From the NCBI GenBank assembly GCA_027186245.1, contig CP114484.1:2120501-2184500 (forward strand): a DNA stretch of 64,000 nt, given 5' to 3'. A model generated the notes under the pieces. That model did no database searches, had not been told where the DNA came from, and saw nothing but the letters and a program-made list of their open reading frames with translations. Each line of letters starts with the position of its first letter. Position 1 is the stretch's first letter. Of the stretch, positions 48,363-59,640 are shown in pieces. The position numbers were made by a program, and so were the translations under genes. The DNA comes from Coriaria nepalensis (lineage: Eukaryota; Streptophyta; Magnoliopsida; Cucurbitales; Coriariaceae).

Positions 48363-48586
48363 TCTTTGTATGATAGTTTTGGTTATAAAATTATGTAACT
48401 ATAGAATCTAAACTTCTTCTGCCCTAGCTTTAGTATGACCGCTTTCTCTGAGCCATTAACAAAGAGCTGTATGCTGAAGCTTTATTAGCGTCTTGAGAAG
48501 CTGCACTTGATCCTTTTATACCTGAGCTGATCAAGACTCAGTAACAAAGGAAAGAAAAAACCGCTTCTATCATTACTGGGTTTTCA

Positions 48587-51500
48587 ATGGGGGGTGGTTC
48601 TGATGCTGCGGCCGAGACTATCGCCTTATCGTGTGCTCAATGCGGAAAACCAGCCCACCTCCAGTAAACTCTTCTTCTTATATTTTTTGGCATGTTCTTC
48701 TTGCAACAAAAATCATACTATATATTAATATCACGATATTTTTTATTAGCTATACATGGAGTAGCCAATCAGTGAGGATTCTAAACTGTATTGTGTTTTA
48801 GAGTTATGATTTTTCAACTAAGACAATTGCTGAACCTAAGAAGATGGCAATTACAACCCAAGAAGTAATAAGTACTTGGGCATGTTGATATGTCTAAAAG
48901 ATTCCTGTTTGAAGGTATTTGAATAGTGCCAAATTTCTCTTTTTTTCTTTTTTAGGTGTCCTAAGTGTGTAGAATTGAAGCTTCCGCGTGAAGGTGCTGC
49001 TTTCTGGTTAGTAAAAATCATATTTTGTATTGTTTGGATATACCCATTTGAAAAGAAAAAAAATCATGCTTTTGGTTTCAAATAAAGTCATCTTGATGAA
49101 TTATTGTTCTTGTCTCTCTAAACAGCACTCAGGATTGCTTCAAAGCGTCATGGAGCTCTCACAAGTCGGTGCATTTGAAGGCAAAGCTGTCCTCATTAAG
49201 GATAGGAACTTCTGGTGACAATAATTCAAACTTAGTTAATGAAGGTTGGCTCTATTGCTTGAAGAAAGGACAGGCTCGATCTCCAAATATTCCCAATTTT
49301 GATTGGACGGGGTACTTATCATAGTTTTTTTTATTTTTCTTGGGTCCATTTTCATGTCTGACATATGTTTCCCCATTCTTGCATTACTCGGTGGGGATAT
49401 TATGTTTTACGAGTTTTGATACTCCATGTAGGGGTTTCGAATCATATAATACTGTATCCTGACAGAAAATTTGTGCATTAGTAGGTTTCATTTTGGATGG
49501 TTGCTTTCTGTTTTTGTGTAGGAGCTTGAGGCCGTATCCCATATCTGGTAGACGGGCTGTACCTGCCCATATAGATCTACCTGATTGGGCAGCTGATGTG
49601 AGTAATCTTCTTAACAGGTTCTCCATTACCATTCTCTTTCTTTACTCGTGTATATAATCTATATCTTATGCAACTTCATTTTTCTTGATCTTGTAGGGAA
49701 TTCCGAAAGTTGAGCCAAACAGTGATCTACAACATGTTGTTGAGGTAGGTGTAAACACGATAATTATTAGCAATTGTATTTTTTTAATGGAAATGCTAAC
49801 CTCTTCTCCTTTCCTCTTTTTCACAATATTTGGTTTTTTTGAAGATCAAATCTCCAGAGCTGATTGAGAGGATGAGGGAGGCATGTCGAGTAAGTTCTTA
49901 TTTCTATCTTTTCAAGAAAAAGGAAAATGATACAAAGCTGTTGCTTGCTATATTATTTTGACTCTGTATATTGCTTTGATTAAAAAAAAATGTATTATCA
50001 GATTGGGAGAGAGGTTTTGGATGCAGCTGCTCGTATAATTCAACCTGGTATAACAACTGATGAAATTGATTGTGTTGTTCATGATGCAACAATAGCAGCC
50101 GGTAAATTGAATACTATTTTTTCCATTCCGCAGAATATATTGATTATTCGTCTTTTCAATTGCTTACTTCTTATCTCTTTTCTTATCTACAGGAGGATAT
50201 CCATCTCCTCTCAATTATCATTTCTTCCCAAAGTCATGTTGCACGTAAGTTAAATTCTTTCCTTAATTATCTTAATGTATTTCTTTTTCAATCATTTATG
50301 TATAATTTTTTTTTTGGCCAAAATTTCTGTATTTTGATCAAGAACCCTTTTTTATTTATTTATTTTTCTGTTCACTCTTTTCAGTTCAGTTAATGAAGTA
50401 ATCTGCCATGGCATTCCTGATGCGAGGTATGTTTGGCATTCACTAGCATTCTACTTTGTCACCTATGTTTATTTCTGAGTCTATTATTGCTCTCTCTCTA
50501 AACATATGTTCTGCTTGGTTCAAGGAAATTAGAGGATGGTGACATTGTAAATGTGGACGTGACCGTGTACTACAAAGGCGTCCATGGTATGAATCAATCA
50601 ATGCTATAGTTCTTTACTATTCCTACTTTTATTCTAAGCAAGTCGTTCATCTGATTAAGCGCTAACTTGTAAAAAACACAGGCGATCTCAATGAAACATT
50701 CTTTGTGGGAAATGTTGATGAAGATTCTAGGCGGCTAGTCCAATGTACTTACGAATGCTTGGAGAAAGCAATATCTATTGGTATGTAATCTAGTGCACAA
50801 GTTAATTGATCTCTGCCCTTTCCTCTACACATATTTCTGAATGTAATTTGATTCATCTTCAATGCAGTAAAACCGGGAGTCAGATTTCGAGAAATTGGAG
50901 ACATCATTAATCGCCATGCTTCAATGTCAGGACTCTCTGTGGTAATAGCATAACTAATAATTATGTTTATAGATTTTCAATATATTTCATGTTTTTCTTT
51001 CCTCCCTTTTTGTTCTGTGTTCTCACTGCCTTGATAATGCAAATAGGTGAGGTCATATTGTGGCCATGGGATCGGAGAGCTCTTTCACTGTGCACCAAAT
51101 ATTCCACATTATGCAAGTAAGTGTCCTCATAAAATTCTTTTAAAACTGGTTTTGTCCCCTCTTTTTTTCAATATTATTATTATAGTTTTTGGCATATAAG
51201 ATGTAACATTTGTTATGCTATTATTAATATTTTGACCTAAGCAGAAAATAAAGCAGTTGGTATGATGAAGGCTGGGCAGACCTTTTCAATCGAACCAATG
51301 ATCAATGCAGGTACAAATAATTTGGTAATGTTAATAATATTCAAAAGGCTAGAAGATTATCTATTTGTTTTTCCACTTGCTCATTAAACTCTGGGATTTG
51401 GTTTTTCTCCATAGGGGTTTGGCGGGACCGGATGTGGCCTGATGGGTGGACTGCCGTTACTGCAGATGGAAAACGCAGTGCTCAATTTGAGCATACACTG

Positions 51501-51675
51501 TTGGTAACAATGCAATTTTCTAGCTAGTTCTTAACCCGTTTCTTAGTTAAATCCGATTAATTATTAATTACCCTTTTCATATAACTTGTATGATTAGGTG
51601 ACTGAAACAGGAGTTGAAGTACTTACAGCTAGGTTGCCTTCATCGCCGAAAGTATTTCCTTGGCTAAATTCATAA
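48587..51675 (+). CDS. MAP1A: Methionine aminopeptidase 1A
   Basis: Cytosolic, ribosome-associated metalloprotease that removes the initiator Met from nascent proteins. Sixteen exons with closed phases give 404 aa: 48587-48663, 48956-49006, 49126-49311, 49522-49597, 49697-49744, 49845-49889, 50002-50101, 50193-50244, 50385-50426, 50525-50586, 50682-50780, 50868-50941, 51047-51116, 51245-51310, 51415-51503 and 51598-51675. The N-terminal zinc finger has C16, C19, C27, C30, C43, C47, H55, as in eukaryotic type 1 enzymes. The pita-bread domain has all five metal ligands: D237, D248, H311, E344 and E375. [14 protein letters not shown] and SIEPM motifs are intact. Confidence 0.97.
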
Positions 51676-52422
51676 TCACTGCTTACCTTATAGCAATCGA
51701 AAAGCATAATGCAAATTTCTGCGAGGACAATTTCCTGAGATAGAGCCATTGATTGGTTAGAATGCTATGTTTGTAACAATCAGCCAACAGATGAGTCAAT
51801 TTTTAATGAAGGCTAGAACTTCTTACAAACTTTTTATGAGAACCTTTTGGGAGCTGGTTGGGTGGGTTTATCTATACTTGGTTTAGACTTCTTGGATTGA
51901 GGTTTATGTTTGGAAAAGGGTTTGGAGACTGGAATTTGATTGGATTGTACTGTAAAATGGAGGTTTGACATTGAATTGTTCGGTAAAGTGTTTCTTTAGG
52001 ACAAGTGATGTTGAGTAATGGGTGTCATAATGTAACTTCAAAGCATTGCTTTAACTTTTGTGCAAATTGGTGTTTGCTTATGGCTAGAAAATGTGCCGAG
52101 AAACTAGCAAAACTTGCCGGATTTCCTTTACTTCAACCTACAAGCAAAAGTAAACTCTTCTCAAGCACGGTCGTCTACTGAGCTTTGGCTAGTCTAGGCA
52201 AAAAATCCAATTGCCGTGCCCATGATCTTGATGATTGCACAATATCAGATATCTCTCTCTTCCTATGTGTTGTTATTTACTTCTCTTTTATTCAGTATAA
52301 TAATATACATCATTTTACATTTTAACAGAAAAAAAGTAATCCAAACGACCACCTTAATCTACATGTTTCAAAATTCATGAGTTCAACAATTTACTTTCCA
52401 AATTCATGGAGTCTTAGATATG
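51676..52422. other. MAP1A 3' flank and spacer
   Basis: 3' UTR of MAP1A and unremarkable intergenic DNA; no gene seen. Confidence 0.5.
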
Positions 52423-53780
52423 TCAAACTCTAGATGGCATGTTATTTTCACGAAGATATATAACCATCGTATGAGATACTCTGTGCAGTCCTGCCCAAGG
52501 CTTCTTATGGGTAGAAGCTAGGTATCTGGCCGCGAACCGATGAAACAAAGCCAAAGCATTACTAGTACACTGAGCAACATTCAACACCTTGGCTTTGATA
52601 GTAGCCTTCAATTTGCTCATTCTCCTTCCAGGAAACTCATCAATACACAAATTAGCATCAGTCAAAGCTGCACTCGTCCATGACTCAATGTTACTAACAT
52701 GCCACAACATACTCCCATAGTTACCTTCTCCTTGTACTTCCTTATCTCCATGGCTAAATTGATGAAGCTCTTTTAAAGACTGGCTAAGTTGGTCCACACC
52801 ATCACTAATTTGCTCCAAGCAATCTTGCACTGTTTGGGACAATTCCTTAGCTTTCATTCTTCTAAGTAGAGCTATCAAAATGAACTGAATTTTTTAGACC
52901 GACATCTGACCTGATAAAAGCCCAGCCCGAAGTCCGGCCCATCCCCTTTTTATGGGCCGGGCCAAGCCCGCCTCAGATGCTAGGGCCAGGCTTGGCTGCC
53001 CGGTTGGGCCCTTGAAATTTTAATATTTGTTTTAGGAGCATTATTTTTTTTATCCTTATATATATATTTTTTTTCTTTTTTTTTTACCTATCTCACATGA
53101 TAATTTGTAAATTTTCCCTCAACTCGAATTTTTCCTAAAAACATCCAATTTTCACTCTAATTCATTATCACATTTTCTCTTTCACATTTTTTTATAGAAC
53201 AATGATAATCAAGCTATAATAGTTCAATCATTTATATATTAGTTAATAATTCATAATAAAATCGTTATTTAATAAAAAATTTATTTATTTATTTGTTTAT
53301 TATTATTATTATTTTATTGAAAAAAGTATCGAGCCGGGTTGGGTTCGAAATAAACCCAAAGGACTTTCCGGGCCGGGCTCGGATATATATCTAGCAAATG
53401 GGCTAGGCTCCAATCTTTTTTTTTGGGGCTTAGCCCAACTTTATTTTAAATAGTGAAAAGTCCGGTATGAACTAAGCCAGGCTGCGCTTGATGGCCCGTT
53501 TTGATACCTCTAATCCTGAGCATCCTAGCCACCTTGAGAAGGTATCTCCTTGTGTTTAGAGACTGGTATAGGCTAACAGACAAGGAGACTTTAGCAAACT
53601 GTTGAGGGGGCCGTAGAGCCGTCCTGTTCAGGTAGTTGGAGAGGCATTCAATGCAAAGAGATTGATATCGGTCCTGTGGCATGAAGAGTTGATAAAGTGC
53701 GTTGTCAAATTGGTTTTTCGGGCGAAGATGGATGATGCTGTGAGAAGGATTAGGAGAAGGGAAAGGGTGAGCTTTGCCAT
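52423..53780 (-). pseudogene. Pectinesterase-inhibitor-like (21 kDa type) pseudogene split by a transposon
   Basis: The 5' part (53780 to 53513) has a clear signal peptide (MAKLTLSLLLILLTASSIFA), then family motifs LCIECLSNYL and FAKVSLSVSLYQS. The 3' part (52866 to 52423) continues with LRRMKAKELSQTVQDCLEQISDGVDQL, FPGRRMSKLKATIKAKV and the end of the PMEI four-helix domain. Between them lies a 646-bp hAT-type insertion (52867-53512), exactly at the Met-Leu-Arg-Arg junction. In addition one base is missing near 53676, where the frame moves from HRTD to the conserved RYQSLC reading. Both lesions inactivate it. Without them it would be a secreted protein of about 200 aa inhibiting pectinesterase or invertase. 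Confidence 0.88.
52867..53512. mobile_element. Non-autonomous hAT-type element
   Basis: Terminal inverted repeats TAGAGCTATCAAAA (left) and TAGAGGTATCAAAA (right, reverse strand), 13 of 14 identical, of the TAGRGGTGTCAAA hAT type. Flanking octamers CTTCTAAG and ATCCTGAG agree at five of eight positions and both fit the nTnnnnAn hAT target consensus. Subterminal regions are rich in GGGCCGGGC-like motifs and the middle is AT-rich. There is no transposase ORF. Confidence 0.75.
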
Positions 53781-54634
53781 TATTCCTTGAGATATTTTGT
53801 TGGAGGTTTTCAAGGGGGAAGGGGATTATATATAGTGGGTTGTCACATGATTAGACCTAGAAGGATCTTAATTTAAAATGGGGTAGAGAGCTAATGAGCT
53901 ATGGATCTGGCTATGCCTGCGGAAACATGTCTCCTTCGAAACGATGCCGATGTTTCATAGTGAAGCATTACCTCGTTTACCATGTGATGAGTGGACCAGA
54001 GTTGTCCTAAAGCAAAGTCAAATTCTAGAAGGAAATTAGTTAAAACTTTTATGCAATCATGAATTCAGTCTTGTAGTAAGTATCTCCGCAAGTTTCTCGC
54101 GTACTTAAAAAATAAACATGTTTTATCTACTTGAAATAAAGGGGCACTGCTATATTATCCGCCACTTTTCCATTTCATTAATAATAATAAAATGGTATTT
54201 CATTAATAATAATAATTAGATTATCTAATTTAATTTAAAATTAAAAAAAGAATAATAATATAAAAATATATCAAATTTTAAAAAAATAAACCAACCAATA
54301 AAATTAAGTAATCTAGGAAAGTGGCACACATGCGTCTCCCACCCCCCGGGAATCCCTATCTCCTTCTATTTCGGTCATCGGTCAATTATTAGGCCACCCC
54401 CACGTTGCTAAAGATATGATAGATTCTTACACACTCATCCATGATATTCTGAGCAATACAAACATAGTCATTTGAATTACACGTCAAAGACAAAAGCACA
54501 GACACAAGGATATGAAGATATTCTAGACAAGTATTAATACAACAGACAAAGAAGCAGAGTAAAAAAAAGATAACGGCTATGAATAATACAACAGTTCCTT
54601 TTTCCAGGTTTCTTATACTGAAGCCAGTTATCTA
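53781..54634. other. Spacer between PMEI pseudogene and DUF641 gene
   Basis: Former promoter of the PMEI-like gene, an ATAATAATAA-rich block at about 54180-54260 and, near 54600, the 3' UTR of the minus-strand DUF641 gene. No other gene. Confidence 0.5.
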
Positions 54635-55903
54635 TTATTCAGCATCCTTTACGCCAGGGAGATAAACTCGGCTCTGAATCACAGTACCTCCAATAGAAAA
54701 ACCCGGCATAACCACAAGTCCAACCTTAGGTTTAGGGTCACTTTCGTCAATTATCACATTCTTCACCACGCTTTCCATATAAACTTCTGAAAAATCGTTT
54801 CCTCTTTTGACCTGAAAAACTTTAACATTAGGATCAAAGGAGTAAGCCAGCCTGTGTAAAAGCCAGATCGATTTGGCTAGTTTCAGAAAAGCTTGGTAAA
54901 ATGGGGTTCTTGGGTGGCCACCGCCCATTACATAGTTTCTTTGATCTAAGTTTCCAAAGAATGAAGATTCCATTTTCGGGTGAACCACCACTAAGTACTT
55001 GCTCCTGCAAAATTTCCCGAAAATGGAATCTGGGTTTTGGCCGAGAATGTCTAACGGATCCATCTCTCTTAAAGCAAGAAACTGGTGAAAGAAGCTCTCT
55101 TTTGTGATTACCAGATCATCGATTTTGACAGAGAAACTCTCCTGCTGAAACCCACCAAACATTTTTTGACATAAATGAGACTCGAATGCGTACTTCTTAT
55201 GAGCCCTCTTTGCATAAACAACATTCGGTTCGATTGAATTAGCAGCAGCATCTAGGTCCCACCCAGCTGCTTTCATCATGTTAATCAACGGCTTAGAAAA
55301 ATCATGAATGGCTTTAAAAGCAGCTTCCACAGCCGAGATAAAAAGATCATGGGTCAAATCCACAGGAAAAAACCCATTTCCCTTTTCAGTACCTTCAGAT
55401 TCTTTCATAGATAACCCTCTAAGCTTAAGATTTTTTTCCAACCTCGCCCATTTTTGGTTAGCTTCCTCAATCTGCTGCTGCAACTGAAGAATCTCAGAAT
55501 CTTTATTCTGAATCTCGGACTGGAATTTCTTAACCATAACCTCGTAGGTCTTCAACAAGCTTTGTTGTTCTTGGATCTCTGCAGCTAAGCGAGAATCTTG
55601 TGGAGAAACACATACAGGTTTAGGGTTGTTCTCTCTGTAGAAGTGCTTGATTTCAGACAGATTCTTCAACTCGGAAATTACAAGCTTATCAGCAGCTTGG
55701 ATTTTTTCCGGGTCATATGGGGTGTGAGCTGCTTGGAGCTTGATATAAGCAGATTTGAGAGAGGAAATGTTAGCGAAGATCTTAGATATAAGAGCCTCTA
55801 CTGCTTCGGGTTTTTGATTCATGGCTTCTACCATGGGTTGTGGGTGGACTTTCTGATTATTGCCGTCTCTGAGTTGGTTATTATTTGTTCCTGTAGGTAG
55901 CAT
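54635..55903 (-). CDS. DUF641 protein, GRAVITROPIC IN THE LIGHT 1 (GIL1)-like
   Basis: Single coding exon, 422 aa. Family members include Arabidopsis GIL1, needed for phytochrome control of negative gravitropism, and IRKI; the biochemical role is unknown. The N-terminal half has the DUF641 block (VEALISKIFANISSLKSAYIKLQ) and a coiled coil at about residues 105-165 rich in Gln/Glu/Lys. The C-terminal half has the conserved LINMMKAAGWDLDAA, YAFESHLCQKMFGGF, GKFCRSKYLVVVHPKME, KLAKSIWLLHRLA, and the closing MPGFSIGGTVIQSRVYLPGV. The start at 55903 gives the usual length. Likely cytosolic. Splice-like sites at about 56580 and 56645 on the minus strand suggest an intron in the 5' UTR. Confidence 0.9.
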   Translation of the reverse strand: MLPTGTNNNQLRDGNNQKVHPQPMVEAMNQKPEAVEALISKIFANISSLKSAYIKLQAAHTPYDPEKIQAADKLVISELKNLSEIKHFYRENNPKPVCVSPQDSRLAAEIQEQQSLLKTYEVMVKKFQSEIQNKDSEILQLQQQIEEANQKWARLEKNLKLRGLSMKESEGTEKGNGFFPVDLTHDLFISAVEAAFKAIHDFSKPLINMMKAAGWDLDAAANSIEPNVVYAKRAHKKYAFESHLCQKMFGGFQQESFSVKIDDLVITKESFFHQFLALREMDPLDILGQNPDSIFGKFCRSKYLVVVHPKMESSFFGNLDQRNYVMGGGHPRTPFYQAFLKLAKSIWLLHRLAYSFDPNVKVFQVKRGNDFSEVYMESVVKNVIIDESDPKPKVGLVVMPGFSIGGTVIQSRVYLPGVKDAE

Positions 55904-58312
55904 AGCTACTTCTGAATATTTTGTGATTGTACAAACTTCCTTTTAGAAAGGAGAGTAAGATTAACCATTCTGTAAAACATGAGAGCAGGATTTAGAAGTG
56001 TCTTACAAAACCCAAACAAGATAGTTGAAGACAAGAGCAGCTTTATTAATGTGGTTGGTTAATTCATCAACTACGGGCATTGAAGCCCTATCTGGAATTT
56101 CTCCCAGACAAAAGGAAACAAGTTACAAATTTTTCATTGATTTGATAAATCGAAGAAGGGTGTATACGAGGTTCATACCTATGGAAACCGCATATCATCC
56201 ATAGTATATGTATCCAGAAAGGAGAACATCCTTCCACCTAAGAGCAGGAACAATAACATAATTTAATCATAGCCATCAAGATAATGATCAAAGAAGATGC
56301 TTATCATCATCAATTTCTACAAATATTAATCGACAACAAAATCAGACGATAGAGTTTCGACCTAAATAAACAATTTAAAAATGCCAATTCAAACTTCCAA
56401 TTATTTATATAAAGCTGGAAAATTCCACTCCCTATAAGAGAAAAGCAACTGAGAAAGAGAAAATCGGCTAAAATTTTCTAAACAATCACGCCCCCTTTTG
56501 TTTCCCCGGAAAACTTTTGAGTTTGAACACGTTTCCAACCACCACAAACCCTAAATCACAACGACTGAAAATCACTTACCATTCTTCCATCAAAATTATG
56601 TTATGATTCTCTCGGGAGACAAACAGGAAAGGAAACCCAGCGCTTACCTGATCCGGACCTTGGCAGGAGATTCGCCGGGAAAGGAAAAAAGAAAATAATA
56701 ATGGCGAACTTGAAAGGTGGAAACTTGAGCAGAGCAAGCAGGAACTACTAAAATACATTTACAGCATAGTCCAGCTTTGTTCTGCTGTCTCCATCTAGAT
56801 AGATAAAAAGCAACCCTAAAGGATAAAACTGTCTTTTCAACTTTGAATTTTTTAATTATTTCAAATTGTAATTCACTGTACTCTTATCTTATGACATTAT
56901 CAAAGAATAACCGTTAAAAATTTGTAATTCTGATACATATATATATATATGTTTTCGGGTATGTTATTAGTATTTTTCTGTATTTCATAAATATAATAAT
57001 CTTTCTATTTTTTTAAATAATCACAGCATTTTTCTCATCAACAAACTTATAATTTTATTCTCTAACTAATTTCTATCGATTTCATTATATCCATAAGAAT
57101 AAATCAAATTTGAGATTATCTTAAAAATTTCATCGAATACTTTACGTGCATAACTAATATCTTCAATATTCAACCTTGCATTTACATATTTGGTCACCAA
57201 CAACTTAATCCAAAGTTACACACCACATTCAAATTTACTTTCCGATTATGAGACTTTGAGAACTACGAGGTGAAAGGATGACATAATTGCGAGGTGCTGC
57301 GACAACTTGATCGCGAATACCGACTTGAAAGCATTCTTGGATATTGGGTCGGAGACTAGAAAAGAGAAGCGGCCTCGAAAATGAGGTAGGGGGATCATTG
57401 AGAGATCGAATGACTTAAGTACGGTTTAAACCGGATCAAATGACTGAAGTGCGGTTTCACCGGTTTGAAATGGGTATTTCGGTTTGAAATCCGGAAGTGT
57501 TTAAAATGAGTATTTTGATCTTTCCAAATTGTTGATTTTTAAACTTATTTAATCTATTTTCTTAAACCAGTTTTAACCCAAAAAAAAAAGAACAAAATCA
57601 AATTGAGATTACTTTAACACGGGGTCTCAAAACAGGGCCCTTTCCTCCGATTTACTCAAATAATAGTCTTACACTGTCAAAAGTGCCAAGTGCCTTAATT
57701 GACGGATAAAGAATAAACAGAGACCATTAAAATTAAAAAAAGTTGCCATTTTACCCCCGAATTTCAGCCGCTGAAAGTCGGCAATTTAGCAGTGCTCCGT
57801 TTGGGTAATTGACCCGACCGATTGACGGGGAGGAGGAAGAAGAAGGGAGAAAGGAATAGAAGGCGACAACCAAATTAGACAAGTCCAAGTAGCCATTGAA
57901 AATTTCGGAAGCTGTACTGATCTACCAGACAAATTGAAAGTGTAAGTGAAAACGATTCCCATCATATTCAAACCTGATTTCATTTGATTGAAATTGAATG
58001 CATTTACGCGCCAATCCCTTTCTCCGAGTTGTACCGGGTTTTCTCTTGTAAAGTAGATCTTGGTGAAGCTCAATCGTAAGAAAATCCAGAAAAGATAAAT
58101 TTCATACAGTTTTGGTGGATATATTGCTGATATATGGATAGGGGAAAAGCTGGTTTTCTGGTTTCCCTCTTTTTTCTGCATAAAAAGTTGAGTTCTTGAT
58201 GGGGGGCAGAAGATGTATAATTCGCACTGCTTATATTTATTAATCCTTTGTACATATTTTTTTTACTGTTTGAGAATATGTCTTCATGAAATCTACCTGC
58301 AGGCAGAAGAAG
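55904..58312. other. Leader region of the DUF641 gene, spacer, Ycf20-like leader
   Basis: About 55904-56700 is the probable spliced 5' UTR of the minus-strand DUF641 gene. About 56820-57740 is intergenic, AT-rich at first, with short CCGGTTT/AAACCGG motifs at about 57420-57500. About 57830-58302 fits a non-coding first exon and intron of the Ycf20-like gene, ending in the acceptor ctgcag. Confidence 0.5.
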
Positions 58313-59024
58313 ATGATGGCAGCTCCAATAACATCACCTACCTATCACAGAATAGCTAAGGTTGTTCCCTCGTTCACATTGGGCTCTACAACATCCTCGC
58401 TCAAACCTAGTGTTTTCGCCCAGAAACTGTATTGTCGTTGTTGTTTGTTTCAGATATCTCAACCTTATTATAAAGCCAAGAATTCCAAGTAAGCCATGGC
58501 CCCAAATATTGCTGATTCAGTATAATGAAATAATGGATTTTTTTTTCTCTTTTTGTATATATGCTGAGGTTTCTTCTTGACTTCTCTTTTACAGAAAGAT
58601 GTTTATTCGGAGTAGCTTAGATCCTTCACCTTCAAACAGCACTGATGGCCAGCCCCGATTAATCCGAACCATCCAAGATATACAAATCAAGTTAAGTGCA
58701 AGAATTCAAGAGATAAGGAAAAATCTACCCGTAAAGCTACTGTTTTTCTTTGTCGGGTTTTACTGTGCAACTGCTTTTGCCACGGTTATAGGTCAGACAG
58801 GGGACTGGGATATTCTATCTGCTGCCTTGGCCGTGGTTGTGGTGGAAGGAATTGGGGCTTTAATGTATAGAGCATCTCTCTCTTTAATGTCCCAGATTAG
58901 GGACCTGATAATCATGTTTAATTACTGGAAGGCTGGGCTTTCCTTGGGCCTCTTCTTGGATTCGTTCAAGTACGAAATGGATGATGGTTTCGGGCTGAGT
59001 AATGTCTTCTCTATGATCTTCTAA
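58313..59024 (+). CDS. Ycf20-like protein, chloroplast-targeted
   Basis: Nuclear homologue of the algal plastid ycf20; an Arabidopsis member (NPQ6) affects non-photochemical quenching. Two coding exons, 58313-58488 and 58595-59024, give 201 aa. The N-terminal 60 or so residues are Ser/Thr/basic without acidic residues, fitting a transit peptide. The conserved domain starts near IRKNLPVKLLFFFVGFYCATA (membrane segment 1), then GQTGDWDILSAALAVVVVEGIGALMY (segment 2), and ends with the signature FNYWKAGLSLGLFLDSFKYE. An upstream in-frame ATG at 58286 would lie before the inferred acceptor, so 58313 is preferred. ATG AAG-like context with a second Met (58316) is also possible. Confidence 0.9.
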
Positions 59025-59640
59025 CATTCTGCAAGATTGGGAGAAACCAGAGGCTGTATTGAATGAAAATCCTGGCAAGGAAAAACGAGAAAGGAAGTAC
59101 ACTGAATGATTCATCTTTTTTCTCTTATGCAAATGTTGATTCATCTTCTAGAGAAATGTGTAACTTCTCTCTCTTGAATAGACGTGATAAGCTGGTTCAG
59201 ATGATGATATCAAGCTCAAGGAAACACCATCTTCCATGCGAGTCAGATCAGCCATATGTATATGCTCTTCTGCTGGTCCATTTACTAGGTATTATGTTTG
59301 TACTTGGAGCCTCATAAAATGTATAGAATTGATGCCATGGTGAGCGAAATACATAATCGGTCTAAACATGTTTCTCGCCTTCGAACAATTCTATTATATA
59401 TCCCATAATAGAGGACCTTATCATGTATAGAAGTAGATTGTGGACAGTGAATGAAATGGAATGGTTAAATTACTAACTTCATGAAACTTTATTCAGATAG
59501 TAGTTACAAAATGTCAAAACAGTATTCAATGTTATGGCAAGCATACAAATAATATATACTATAGTCTATAATTGATAATCCTAGTTATGGCATAAATGAG
59601 CCTTCAATGTTAATGAAGTATCATCCTAACATAAGACCAA
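59025..59640. other. Convergent 3' flanks
   Basis: 3' UTRs of the Ycf20-like gene (plus) and the SagB-type gene (minus). An 84-codon ORF at 59063-59317 is probably just 3' UTR sequence. Confidence 0.5.

Noticed and set aside
59063..59317. 84-codon ORF downstream of the Ycf20-like gene
   Set aside because: Lies in the expected 3' UTR, with no family resemblance and no splice or promoter context of its own.
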